Assembly (NCBI GenBank): GCA_027943335.1
Contig: BSBK01004083.1
Location: 1-64,000 of the forward strand
Direction: 5' to 3'
Source: Chamaecyparis obtusa
Lineage: Eukaryota > Streptophyta > Pinopsida > Cupressales > Cupressaceae
DNA length: 64,000 nt
Every line of letters begins with the position of its first letter. The stretch's first letter is position 1. Made by a program: the position numbers and the translations under genes. Of the stretch, positions 38,040 to 50,963 are shown piece after piece. Under the pieces are notes generated by a model, which worked only from the letters and a program-made list of their open reading frames with translations, ran no database searches and had not been told where the DNA came from.

Positions 38040-41000
38040 TATTTCTCATGTAAGTAAACTAGACCCTTGGATTATTGATAGTAGTTTCTCACACCACATG
38101 ACTGGTGATATTGAAAAATTTGAGAATCTAGAAGAGTATGATGGAGGATTTGTCAAATTTGGCAATGATGCTCTATGTCCAGTGAAAGGTAAGGGATCTA
38201 TTGTGTTTAATGAGAAGATGAAATGTAATGATGCATATTGGGTTAGAGGACTGAACTACAATCTATTGAGTGTTGGACAACTAAACAACACTAGCCACCA
38301 ACTGAAATTTTAGAACTGAAAAGTTAAGGTCTATGGTACTGATAGAGATCTAATTGGAACAGGAGGACAATCAAGAGGTAATTTATTTTATCTTGATATT
38401 GATGCAAAGAGTTTTTTATTTGCTAGAACTAAAGATGTGTGGTTATGGAATAAGATATTGTGTCATTTGAATTTTGATAACATGATCAAAGTGAGTAAGA
38501 AGAATAGAGTAAGAGGTCTACCGAGATTAAGAAAACTTGATAAAGCTATGTGTAAAGAATGTCAAGTTGGTAAGATGACCAAGTCAATTTTTCTAAGAAA
38601 GTCTTATTCTACCAGTGGTATTTTGGAATTGGTTCATAGTGACCTTTGTAGTCCTATGAAAGTTCAAAGATACTATGGAGATCAGTACTTTATTTTGTTT
38701 GTTGATGATTATTCAAGAATGCTGTCAATCATGTTTCTAAAATAAAAATCTGATGCATTTCAAATGTTTAAATGGTATAAGGCTAGAGTTGAAAAAGAAA
38801 CAGGTAAATAGTTGAAGTGTTTGAGATCTGACAGAGGAGTTGAATTTATCTTTGATGAATTTACTGTCTTCTATAATGAGAATAGAATTAAAAGACAAGT
38901 GTCTGTACTGAGAACTCCACAACAAAGTGGGATAGCTGAGAGAAGAAACATGTCTATTGTTGACTGTGCTAGAACTTTATTGATTGGTAAGAAAATTGCA
39001 CAAACATTTTGGAGAGAAGCTATAAGCAATGCAATTTACACTCTCAACTGAATATAGTTGAAGAAAGGTACAAACAAGACACCTTATGAATTATGGTTTG
39101 GAAAAACACCAAATGTAAGTTATTTCAAAATTTTTGGAAGTAGGTGTTATGTATTGAAAGATTCTAGGAATGGAAAATTTGATTCTAAAGGCGATGGAGG
39201 AATATTTCTTGGTTATTCTTCAAAGAGAAAAGCATATAAATGTTTAATCAAGGATTCTAACAAAATAGTTGAAAGTGCAAATGTAAGAGTTGATGAATTT
39301 TATGAAAAGAATGATGAGGATAACAAAAGGGAACCTGAGGACTATGATAGATTTGTTTTTGTACAAGATGGTAATTCAGTTGATACAACTGAGCAACGAC
39401 AAGCTGGAACTGATGAACAAGATGACCCTCTACCGAGAGATAAAAACAATGGTAAACAAGCTACCGAACATGTATTGGCAAAGTATGTGAGGAGACACCA
39501 CTCACTGAGAAGAATTATTGGAGACAAGAATGTAGGAGTATTGACAAGAAGTAAGTTAAGAGATAATACTTGTGTGATTTGTGAATTTGAGCCTAGATTG
39601 GTAAAAGATGCAATAGAAAATGAAGATTGGATGAATGTTATGAAAGAAGAAACTGATCAAATTGAAAAGAACAACACATGGTCACTTGTACCCAAACCTA
39701 AGGATAAGAATGTGATAGGAACAAAATGGATTTTTAGAAATAAACTCAATGAGAAAGGAGATGTGATCAGAAACAAAGCTAGACTAGTCTGCAAAGGGTA
39801 TGCATAAGAAGAAGGAATTTATTATGGTGAGACTTTTGCCTCCGTTCCTAGATAAGAAGGAGTAAGAATATTGCTTGCATATGTAGCTTAAAAAGGATTT
39901 AAATTTTATCAAAAGGATGTTAAATATGCATTTATGAATGGAATACTTGAAGAAGAAGTCTACATTGAACAACCTAATGGATTTGTTGACAAGAACTATA
40001 AGAACATGGTCTACAAGTTGCATAAAGCTTTATATGGATTGAAGCAGGCTCCCTGAGCATGGTATGAAAGATTGCACTCTTATTTAGTTAAGATTGGATT
40101 TGAAAGGACTAGTGATAATAGAAATTTATACTTGAAATGTGATAAATCTGATGAAATTTTGATTGTTGAGATATTTTTTGATGACATTATATTTGGAGGT
40201 AATGAGATAATGTCAAGTCCTTTGCTGAAGAAATGAGAAAGGAATTTGAGATGTCTATGAGTGGAGATGTCTATGAGTGGAGAGATCAAATTCTTCATTG
40301 GACTTCAAATACAACAAGTTAAAGATGGGATCTACATCACTCAATATAAGTATATCAAGGAGATCTTGAAAACATTCAATATGGAAGAGTCAAAACCATT
40401 TGGAACACTGATGGCTACTGGTTATAAATTGTCAAAATAAGATGATACTAAGGAGGTGAATGAAACACTTTACCTATCTATGATTGTTAAGCTATAGTAT
40501 GTTGTACATGGTAGATTTGACATTGCACATTCAATTGGTATTGTTTCAAGATTTTTGGCAAACCCCAAGGAAACACATTTGTCTACAGTTAAGAGGATAT
40601 TCAAATATTTGAAAGGGACTAAAGATTTTTGTATATTATACATAAGAGAAGGAAATTTTGATCTTAAGGTTTATACTGATGTTGATTGGGTATGAAATAT
40701 TGATGATAAGAAAAGCACTAGTGGCGGGGATTTCTTTTTAAGAGAAAGGCTAGTGAAATGGTTAAGCAAGAAACAAAGTTGTATTTCACAATCTACTATT
40801 GAAGCTGAGTATGTGGCAACAACTATGAATTGTTCTAATATTATATGGATAAAAAAAAGAAGGTATGCATGAAGAGATTACTGATCCTATTACAATTTAT
40901 TGTGATAATACCAGTGCTATAAACATATCAAAGAATCTAGTGATGCATTCCAAGACAAATCATATATCTATTAAGTATCACTACTTGAGATAGAAAGTAC

Positions 41001-41137
41001 ATGATAAACATGTGACATTGGAATATGTGAATTCTAAGGAGAAGATAGTTGATATCTTTACAAAACCATTACCTAAAGATGCTTTTGAGTATCTCTGAGG
41101 TAAGTTAGGGTTTCTTCCCCTATCCGATGTACATTAA
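38040..41137 (+). pseudogene. Inner Copia pol: protease, integrase, RT, RNase H
   Basis: Domains in order: protease with PWIIDSSFSHHMTGD (38064-38106); GAG-pre-integrase with HHCC-like KECQVGKMTKS (about 38435-38590); integrase core ELVHSDLCSP, LRSDRGVEF, PQQSGIAERRN (38625-38950), where the catalytic Glu position reads QQSG rather than the usual QENG; the open block 39058-39807 covers the integrase C-terminus and RT start (VIGTKWIFRNKLNEKG); RT active site FFDD at about 40174-40185; RNase H with QSTIEAEYVATTMN and IFTKPLPKDAFEYL, ending at TAA 41135-41137. At least ten stops or frameshifts break it. Confidence 0.9.
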
Positions 41138-41729
41138 GGAAATATGTATGTTGCATCAATTCAAGGACTCAATAGAATATCTATATTGTGAGTTGATGCT
41201 AGTATTTCACTCTTTAGGTGAAGCCTGAAGGTGTGAAGAAATTTTGTGACTGAAATGGAAAATTTATATACTTGAAGTATATCTAAGATGTTTATGTTTC
41301 TTTGGCATTGTCATCAAAGAGGGAGAATATTACCAGAAGAAGGAGAAGAGTTGCAAAGGATGAATACTAAGAGATGGATAGATAAATTGATGCAAAAAAA
41401 AGATATTTATTGAAAAGGAAGAAGATCATAAGAGTAGAGCAGAATATAGTGAGAGAGAAAAAGTTAGAATATATGTCAAAGAGGGAGACATATTAGAAGA
41501 ATAGAAGAAGAACAAAAGAGGGAGATGATTAACTCTAGAGGGGTAAGTATAGAAGAAGAGATATGACATAACTAGAATATAAAGTGTTACTAACAAAAAG
41601 AAAAATACTACAAATGAGCTAGATCAAAAAAGGAGAAGTTACTACTCAGAGGGAGTACATAATATGAATGACAATGAAGTGTACCATCATTAATAAAACA
41701 CTGGATTTGTTAGTGTTCTCATCAATGCC
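41138..41729 (+). other. Purine-rich 3' non-coding part of the inner Copia
   Basis: Roughly 590 bp of GA-rich sequence containing several polypurine-tract-like AAGAGGGAGA words (for example near 41317, 41475 and 41518) before the true tract. No ORF is present. Confidence 0.7.
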
Positions 41730-41741
41730 AAAGAGGGAGAT
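41730..41741 (+). other. Polypurine tract of the inner Copia
   Basis: AAAGAGGGAGAT immediately before the 3' LTR. Confidence 0.85.
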
Positions 41742-43223
41742 TGTTATCAAAACTAATAATAATGTTGATGATTGATTATTTGATGGAGCTAATGATGAAG
41801 ACTAGGATCAGAGGTATACATGATGTTAGTAGAATGGTTAGATTAATTATAGTTTTGTCATTGATGTCAAGCAATTGATTTTTTATTATATTATGTTGCA
41901 ATATCATTCAGTTATGATATAAGAAGAATGAGTTAAGGAGAAGAGGAAATGAGAAGTTGAGAAGTTGTATAACATAAATGGGCAACTAATATAGATCAGA
42001 CAATGATTTGATTATGTTGGTATGATTTTTTTCTACCTAACATATGATTATGTTAACTTGATAAAGTATGGAGATAAAGTTTTGACAACTCAGTAAGTAA
42101 AGTTGTTATGGCTACCGAGATGGAAAAGTCACTCAATAAGTTAAGGTGAAAAGTTGATCACTCGGTAAAGCAGAAAGGTTTTGGCACTGAGCGATGTAAC
42201 CAAAATTCTAACAGAAGAACACCGAGAAAGGAAAAGGTATTAAATATAGATGAAATTGAAATTTAATGATTAGCTATGATGAGCTGGATGATTATGATTA
42301 TGAGGAAAGTTAGTTACAAAGATCTAAAGTTATGAAAATTCAAGAAGATGATCTATGGTGAGATCAAAGTGGCAAAAAGAGATGGAACAAGTTACAAGAA
42401 AAGTTCAAGTTCCTAGGTGAAAAGGAAACATGTTACCGAGATCCAGATCCGATGAATAATGAAATGAATGGTCAAGATTGATTAAAGGAAAATGTAATAC
42501 ATAAGATTAAGAGGCAAAACATGTCTATATAAAGGATGATCTTATATGGACAATGGGCTGGAAAACTAAATAGTTGAAGGGTTATCGACTATTGCAGAGG
42601 AGAAGGAACAAAGAGATTCCAACCGAGAAAACAATGATTTGATGAAGTGTTGATGCTAGTGGATGATGAAAAGTTGAAGATAAGATTGAAGAGTGAACAA
42701 AGGATCTAATATGCAAAGATAGTTACAAATCTATAGGTCATTTTTACTACTATTTCTTACTAGCATTTGTAAAAGAAAAATCTCTTTACAGAGTGGACTG
42801 AACAGTCTTATTGTAAATCCTTTAACAAGGTGACATTCCAAAAGAGTGTTTTAAGCTCTCTAACAAGGCCACTCCTAACAGGGTGAAGATCCTAATAGAT
42901 CTAAGGTAAATCCCTTAATCAAGTCACACCTAATAGTGTGTTTTGTAATCTTTAACCAGATTGTCTCTTAACTGAGTGTACTTCAAAAGAGTATATTTCT
43001 TAGTGGGTGACAATTTCCACAATATTTTTTCCCAAAGCTGGGTTTCCATGTTAAATATGTGTTATACATTGTGAATGATTTACTAATTGATATAGTCTAT
43101 TTACTATTTTCAGTAAATAGTGAACTGTGTTTCTACCGAGTATTTACCGAGTTAATTAGAGAAAATTTTTAAAGGTATTTTATGATCAGGATTACTGATT
43201 CACCCCCTCTCTATAATCCAACA
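41742..43223 (+). repeat. 3' LTR of the inner Copia
   Basis: Starts TGTTATCAAAACTAATAATA and ends CTCTATAATCCAACA, matching the 5' LTR. It has an extra block at about 41985-42145 with CCGAG/CTCAGTAAG words absent from the 5' copy. Confidence 0.92.
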
Positions 43224-43228
43224 TCCAT
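43224..43228. repeat. Target-site duplication, right copy
   Basis: TCCAT, identical to 35574-35578. Confidence 0.9.
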
Positions 43229-45618
43229 AGTCTCCACATGAATAGCTACAAATTTTTGGCAGAATCAACTTGGGCACATGAGTGAGAAGGGGATGAAGAT
43301 TCTCCATTCAAATAATTTATTTCTTGGTTTAAAACAAGTTGATTTGGATTTTTGAGAAAGTTGTGTTTATGGAAATAAAAGAGGGTCATATTTCTTAGAG
43401 TTGGGAAGGAAAAGAAAAGTGAAAAGTTAGAGTTTGTGCATTCTAATGTATGAGGACCAGCCTAGGTACCATCTCTTGGCGGTTCTTTTTATTATGTTAC
43501 TTTTATTGATGATGCAAATAGGAAAACATGGGGTTATTTCATTTCCAAAAAATATGATGTATTTGAAGTTTTTAAGAAATGGAAATATTTGGTTGAGAAT
43601 AAGATAGTAAATAATCTAAAGTGTCTCAAATTAGATAATGGAAGTGAGTAGTGCAATAGAGAGTTTGATAGATATTTTTCATACCATAGGATTCATAGAC
43701 AAAAGATAGTTCCTAGAACCCCATAAGAAAATGGTATGTTTGAAAGGATGAACAAAACTATCATGGAGTGTGCAAGAAGTATAAGATTGTATGCAAGATT
43801 ACCTTTGCATTTTTTGGTAGATGTTGTAGATACTATTTTCTACTTAATAACCAAAGGGCCTTTAATTTCCTTGTATGGTGGTGTTGCATAGGCATGGTAA
43901 GGAAAAAAGGTGAACTACTCATTCTTGAAATACTTTGGGCTATGAAGCATTTGTCTACATTGATATAGAAATTTGATAAAAGCTCAAGGCAAAATATAAT
44001 AAGTGTACTTTTATTGGGTATGGCATTAATGATCTTGGTTATCATTTATGAAATTTTGAGAATCACAAAATCATTAGGAGTAGAGATGTCATATTTAATG
44101 AAAATGTCATGTACAGGGATAATATACTAGAAAAGAAGAAGGAAGAGGAACACAAAGAACACATGGTTCTTGATGAAATCCAAATAAATGTAGCTGAGCA
44201 GTGCCAAAAAATATTGAACAACCAAAACCACAAAAAGTTCCTCAAAATCCAATAAGAAGATCTTCCAGGATAAGTCAACCTCCCGAATGATATTCTCCTT
44301 CATTATATTATGTATTATTGTCTGATTTTGGTTAATGAGAAAGTTATGTAGAAGCAATGCATGTTGAAACCAGGAAAAAGTGGGAGCAAGGAATGAAAGA
44401 GGAGATAGATTCCTTGATACAAAATCAAAGTTAGGAGTTAGTTTAATTGTCTAGAGATAAAAGAACATTTCCTAACAAATGGATTTAGAAGTTAAAGGAA
44501 GAACATGAAGGCAATAAAGGATACATGGCTAAACTTGTGGTCAAAGGTTTGGCATAGAAAAAAGGTATTAATTTTAATGAGACATTCTCTCCAGTTGTTA
44601 AAATGACTTCAAGTCAAACTATTCTAAGTCTTGTGGCCACAAAATATTTACATCTAGAATAATTAGATGTTGAGACAACTTTTGTCCATGGAGATTTAGC
44701 TCGGAGGAGATTTATATACAATAACCACAAAGATAAGGTAAAGGTAAGGAAAATTTAGTATGCAGGTTGAAGAAGAGCATGTATGGATAAAACAAGAACC
44801 CCAACAATGGTATTTGAAATTTGACAGTTTTATGGTTGAACAAGGTTACAACAAATGTCATTTTGATCATTGTGTTTATTTCAAGAGATTGGATGATCAT
44901 AGCTATATTATATTGTTATTATATCTTGATGATATGCTTATTGTTCCAGGGTCTAATATGTATAATATAAATGACCTTAAATATAAATTAGCATAGTCAT
45001 TTTCTATGAAGTATTTGGGTGTAGAAAAACAAATCATTGATATGAGAATAACTAGGGACATGAAAAATCACAGATTGACATTATCTCAAAGTGATTACAT
45101 AGAAAAGGTGTTGAATAGATTTCAGATGCAAGATGAAAAAGTAGTTAGTAAACATTTTCCTAGTCACTTTAGATTGTCCAAAGAGATGATACCCAAGACA
45201 TAGGATGAGATGGAGTGCATGTCTATGGTTCCATACTCTTCAATATTTAGCATCTTGATGTATGTCATGGTGTGTACAAGGCTAGATATTGCACATGTAG
45301 TGGGAGTTGTGATCAGTAGGTATATGCAAAATCCTGGAAAAGAGAATTGGAATGCAGTAAAGTGGATTCTCAAGTATTTGAGAGATAAAACAACTTATTC
45401 TCTATTTTTTGGAGGCCCCCATTCCACTTTACAAGGCTATGTTAATTTAGATTTAACAAGATATATTGATAGTAGAAGGAGCACTACAGGGTATATTTTT
45501 AATGTAGGTGGCACAACATTCATTTAGATTTCTAGATTGTAAAAGGTTGTAGCACTTTCAACCATAGAATCATAATATGTTGTTTCTACAAAGTCTACTA
45601 ACAAGATGATTTGGAAGT
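43229..45618 (+). pseudogene. Outer Copia pol remainder: integrase, RT, part of RNase H
   Basis: Resumes the element cut at 35578. GAG-pre-integrase (QLGHMSEKGMKILHS, about 43272-43316) and the integrase core at 43440-43800 keep only recognisable fragments. Integrase C-terminal and RT start at 44000-44600. RT palm with YLDD at 44922-44933. RT C-terminus has SQSDYIEKVLNRFQMQ and MVCTRLDIAHVVGV. RNase H begins GYVNLDLTRYIDSRRSTTGY and stops abruptly at about 45618 after NKMIWK, where Gypsy sequence takes over. Multiple stops and frame changes. The rest of RNase H and the 3' LTR are missing. Confidence 0.85.
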
Positions 45619-48600
45619 CTTCGTCTACAATTCCGAGTCTTGTAGATGGCAGAGAAGGGCTCAATATTTGCACCTTAAGAGTTATAGTAGATCTTAGATA
45701 TTACTAAGATGAAATAGATGCATCTAGGAGAATAAAAATAAAGGTCTATGATGATGCAAAATGTCCTTCTAAAGGATTCATCATATTACCCATATAATTT
45801 GGTCTAGTAATAGAAAACATGTTACAAGTCTTGGACTTGGATTTTCTCTATAACATGATTCTTGTCTACCCTTGGATTCATGCAATGAAGATGGTATAAA
45901 AAATTTATCATTAGTTCCTAAAATACTCTTACAATGGCATGGACGTTACTATTACCTAAGAATAATCCTTTTCAATATTGTTCCAATCTAAGAGGGGAAT
46001 CCAAAACAACAAGTACTAGTTAATGCAAAATCATTATCCTCTAACTCCTCTCAATATGTGGACCCTCTAACATTGTCAAAATTACCCAAGTGTATGCTTA
46101 AAATCCAAGATTGAGGATGTGGAAAGTACACTATGGCTCAATCTTTTCACGTTAGAAAGTTACCTGCATCCCTAAAATCCTTTAGAACATTAAATCTCAC
46201 ACAAAAGAAAAAAGGTTGTCATTCAGTACCATCCTCCCACCACATTTTCAAGGTGGGGTGAATTGAACAAGAAAAGAATCAAAGAGGACAACTCTAAGTG
46301 GTTTCATAGATACAAACATGATCAACAACCTGTGCACATACTAGTTGAGCAATATGGACTGGGATTCAAGGTAATGAATAATAAAGGATACAATGGATAT
46401 AGTGGTCTTGGCACACAGAAATAAGGTTCTATAGAACCCATTATACCACAAATTTAACCCAAGAACATAGGTCTCAGATTTGTACCATTATGAATTGCCT
46501 CTTCTAGTAAAAATTTATCTTGGTGGGAGAAAGGGAACACCTCTAATAATGATACGACCCCTGAATGATTCCAATGAACTAGAGTGGTATTCCTATTCAT
46601 CTAGTTCCTAAACCTTAGAAAATTTATTTATAAATCCTGATGAATTACATTTGGAAGACAATTCTATAGATCTCACCCTTGCTCCCATGAAAACCTATCC
46701 TTGAGCTAAGAAAAATAAATTTTAATATCCTAATACAACATCAGAGGAAAATAATGATGAAATTAATTCTAATGATACATTTTTACTAAACATAACCTAT
46801 ATAACTCAATACTTGTATCACATTGAGGATAAAATACCCTTGTCTACCTTGAGCTCATAAATTGGGACCAACAAGGATGATTGAACTTGGATTATTTTGA
46901 AAATGATGAAGTGATAGGTGAGTTACATGAACTTCAAGAAGGCATACCATTGGGTGATCACAAAGCTTTATTCACCATATAATTTGATGCTACAACATAT
47001 TTTGTGGAGTCAAATCAATCTTCCAATCACAAAATTAAAAATAAAGAAAAAGAGAAAAAAATGGGTCTCTTGGTGAAAACCACAAGGCACCTTTAGACCA
47101 TAAAAAAATTAAAAGAATGGATAGATCTAAGGGTGAACCCTCTCTGAGGCACCCAAGGATGGACTAGTAGGTATACCCCCATAACATCAAGAAAGTCTTC
47201 ATTTATGGTAGAAAAGTAATAAGCTATTTATTTAGGGATAACTGAAAATTTAAAAATATCCACTTTTTAATTTCACTCTCTGAACACGAATTTTTTTTTT
47301 TTATCAAGTTTTTCATGGAAATGAAAATAAATTTTGCAAGGTATTATGTAGATATACCAAGGATTTATCTTGTTTTGGTCCTTCACCATGTACCACTATA
47401 GCCAAGTGCAAAACCAGTTAAGAAAAAATTAAGAAAAATGTATCCCCAAATCACATTGCTATTCAAGGAAGAGTTAAAGAAATATTTTTATGTGGGTTTC
47501 ATCAAACCCATTGATATAAAAACTAGATTTTAAACTTAGTCCCATTGAGAAAACCAACAGAGGGAATCATAATATCTATTAATTTCAAAAATTTAAATAA
47601 ATCATGAACTAAAGATGAATTTCCATTGCCAAACATTGATATCATAGTGGACCTAACAACTACTTATGAAATATTGTCAGTGATGGATGATTTTTTGGGA
47701 TACAACTAGATTAAAATATCCTAAAAATATCAACATAAAATATCCTTCACCTATGAATGGTGGAAATGTTGTTTGAACATGATGTCCTTTGGCCTTAAAA
47801 TGTCCACAACAACATATCAAAGGGATATGATCACAATATTTCATGATTTCATGCACAAGAAAATGGAAGATTATGTAGATGACTTTTTATGTAAATCAAT
47901 CATCAAAGACAATCATATGGGTATCCTAGATATTACCTTTTCTAGAATGGAGGAGTACAAGCTTTGCTTAAACCCCAAGAAGTGTGTCTTTGTGGTGATA
48001 TCAAGAAATATCATTGGTTATATTGTTTCTCATTAAGGTATCAAAGTGAAACTAGAAAAAGTCAAAGCAATAAAGGAAATGCCTCCACCTTCCAATCTCA
48101 TTGTTGAGAAGCCTTCAAGGAAAATTACTATCTATCACAAGATTCATCACATAATTAGCTAACAAATGTCACCACTTTCAACATTTTCTTCATAAGGGCG
48201 TCACTTTCAGATGGAATGTATAATGTTAGCAAGAATTCCAACAACTTAATGATTATTTTTTGCCTATGTTAGTACTGATGCCTCCCATTGTGGGAAAACC
48301 ATTTATTTTATACATCTTAGTAACTACAAAAAATCTAGGCGTTATCTTGGCACAACATAATAAGGAAGGAAAAGAGAGAGAAATTTACTATATAAGCTAG
48401 ATACTTGCCGATTATGAGAAGAATTAAATTCCTATTGAGTGTGCTTGTCTCCTAGTTGTCTTTGCTGCTCAAAAGCTTAGACACTACGTTTTGACTGACA
48501 AGACACTACTAGTAGAAAAAATAGATCCATTGAAATATTTACTCAACAAATAAATGATTACATGGAGTACAACCAAATGGATAATGATTCTTAGTGAGTT

Positions 48601-50493
48601 TGACATTGAATACAAGGATATAAAAGAAATAAAGGGACAAACCATAGTAGATCATCTCATAGATGCTTCAATTCAAGATGATCACCCTTTGTTAATCAAA
48701 CTTTCTAGATGAGTCATTATTTTCAATTACATCCTCTAATGAGTGATAAATATTCTTTTATGGTTCACATACAAGTAATGGATCAGGGGAAACAATTATA
48801 TTTATCACTCCATAGGGAGATAAAATACCAAAGTCCTACAAAATAAATTTTTAATGTACAAACAATATTACTAGATATGAGTCTTTGGTTATAAGACTAA
48901 GGATTGTAGTGCAATAGAATATAAAGAACCTTTGTGTATATGGTGACTCCCAGCTAGTCATTTGTCAGGTAAATGATGACTATGAAATAAAAGATGATTT
49001 TTTTTTCCCATACAAGAAATTGGTCTATTTCTTCAAGACCAAGTTTGTTACAATAAAGTTCCATCAAGTGCCATGACTACCAAAAAAACCAAAAAATGTT
49101 ATGGCTATAATTTTATCCATGCTTGATATGTCACACAATTTTGAAAATCTAAATTTTTATTTGAACAATTGTTGATACCTACTTTTGAAGTTCCACAATC
49201 CGAGCTCATTTGCAAAATTTTTGGTCCTAATTCCCCTTGGTACCATGACATTTATGATTATTTGAATGCTCAAATCCTACCCCCAAAACTATTCAGTAAC
49301 TAACATTGATCCTTTATTTATTAAACCTCTAGATACATTATCATTGCTGACACCTTTTATTGTCATTCCTTTGACCAAAACCTTCTTAGGTGTCTTTATT
49401 TGGAAGAGGCACAAATTTCTTTACATGAGGTACACAATGGTATATGTGGAGGTAATTTCCATGACTTAAATATGTAAAATAAACTCATTAGAGTTAGATA
49501 TTATTGGCCTCCTATGGAGAAATATGCCTACAATTTTACAAAGAAATATCATAAGTGTCACATGCACAGGGATCTGATTCATGCACCAACACAAGCATTG
49601 CACTGTGTTGTATCTCCATGGTTGTTTTCTCAATGGGGCTTTGAACTCATAGGAAAAATTAATCCTATTTTTGCTAATGGCCACAAGTTTATAATCACTG
49701 CTATAGAGTATTTTTCTAAATATATTGAGGCCATTTCAATGACATATATTGTCGACAAGAAAATTGCTAAATTCATCCTATATTACATCATATGCTTGCA
49801 TGAGATCTGTATGGAAATTTTTACTGATAATGGGTGCTCATTCAAAAACTAGGATATAAAAGAACTCTGTGAGAAATTTCACACCTAATACTACTTTTTG
49901 TGCCCCATGTTATCCATAGAGTAATGGCCAAGTTGAGGTCAAATAAACTTATCATCAAAAACCTTAAAAAGACTGTCAACGATGTTGGCTAAAGTTGGCA
50001 TATACATCTAAATATTTCCTTATGGACATATTGAACTAGCATCCATAATCCTATTGGTGGTACTCCATACTCCCCTGCTTATTGTGATGAAGTAATACTT
50101 CTAGTTGAAGTGGAGACTCCATCATTGAGAGTCTCGTTGCATCATATGATTGATGAAGAGAACTATAAAATATTCAGATTACATGAGCTAAAAATGTTAG
50201 ATGAAAGATGACAGGCTACCCTATTCCACCTACAAGCATATTATAATTGACTTTAGTGGGATTACAATGATAAAATTTGAGGTTGACACTTTGACATTGG
50301 AGACTTAGTCCTTAAAGTAAATCCTAAAAATTAGAAAGTCATAGAAAAACCATGAAAATTTAAATCTGATTGTCTTATATCCTTCATAGTCACTATAGCT
50401 TACGAGTCCAGAGCATATTAGCTTGCAATACTGGAGAAAGAATCATCATAAGATCTAGTCAATAGTATGCACCTCCACAAATATTTCACATGA
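45619..50493 (+). pseudogene. Ty3/Gypsy pol wreck
   Basis: Begins in a retropepsin region (IKVYDDAKCPSKGFIILPI at 45746-45800, then NMILVYPWIHAMKMV). A G-patch-like motif (YGLGFKVMNNKGYNGYSGLG) lies at 46352-46411. RT occupies 47440-48200 with YVDD at 47872-47883 and CLNPKKCVFVVISRNIIGYI. RNase H at 48230-48720 includes WIMILSEFDIEYKDIKEIKG. Integrase at 49380-50250 has CHMHRDLIHAPTQALHCVVS, SQWGFELIGKINPIFANGHK, FTDNGCSFKN. A tail ends MHLHKYFT at the TGA 50491-50493. Almost every segment is in a different frame. The domain order (RNase H before integrase) is Gypsy; the motifs resemble Tat/Athila-type plant elements. No LTR or primer site is attached. Confidence 0.85.
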
Positions 50494-50963
50494 TGTTGAA
50501 AAAATAATAATACAAAAAAAATTGAAAAATGGTCCCGAAAAAGGGGAAAAATATCACCTTGATGAAAACCTAGCAAAGAGGAATCTTGTGTAACAAAAAA
50601 ATAATAAAATCAATAAAATTTAAAGAGAAATCATTCACCCTATAATGAAAACTTAGAAAATAGGAGATTGGAGTAAGTATCATGGTGAAAACATCGAAAA
50701 TAAGCGTCATGTGTAGCAAGTCAATGCTCCACCATCTATCCTCACTTTATTTGATGCACCAATCCTTGATACACCTTTTGTCCATTCCCTAATTTGATTT
50801 TATTGTCCTCTTATGCCTTGAAATTGATCAATGTTTAGTGTCATTCCCTTTTCTGGTCTAGTTTATACATACATTAGATTGCTTATGTTTGGCCATTGTA
50901 TATAGCCTTGGACTTGACTAGGGAAAACTTCATGAACATGGTTGATAGATAGAGGCATCCTCA
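50494..50963 (+). other. Probable 3' non-coding part of the Gypsy wreck
   Basis: Contains repeated GATGAAAAC / GGTGAAAAC words (near 50560, 50645 and 50681) of the kind that follow integrase in some plant Gypsy elements. No ORF and no LTR start were recognised. Confidence 0.4.

Larger units (their letters stand above)
35579..43223 (+). mobile_element. Full-length inner Copia, nested in another Copia
   Basis: LTRs of 1,349 and 1,482 bp, primer site, gag, pol in Copia order (protease, integrase, RT, RNase H), polypurine tract and TCCAT duplications. The coding region has many stops and frameshifts. Long LTRs and an RT/RNase H of the [18 protein letters not shown] and SISQST-EAEY type suggest a SIRE/Maximus-like lineage; that assignment is tentative. 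Confidence 0.92.

Noticed and set aside
39290..39527. Alternative-frame ORFs over the inner Copia pol
   Set aside because: They are shadows of the pol frame 39058-39807, which carries recognisable integrase and RT motifs.
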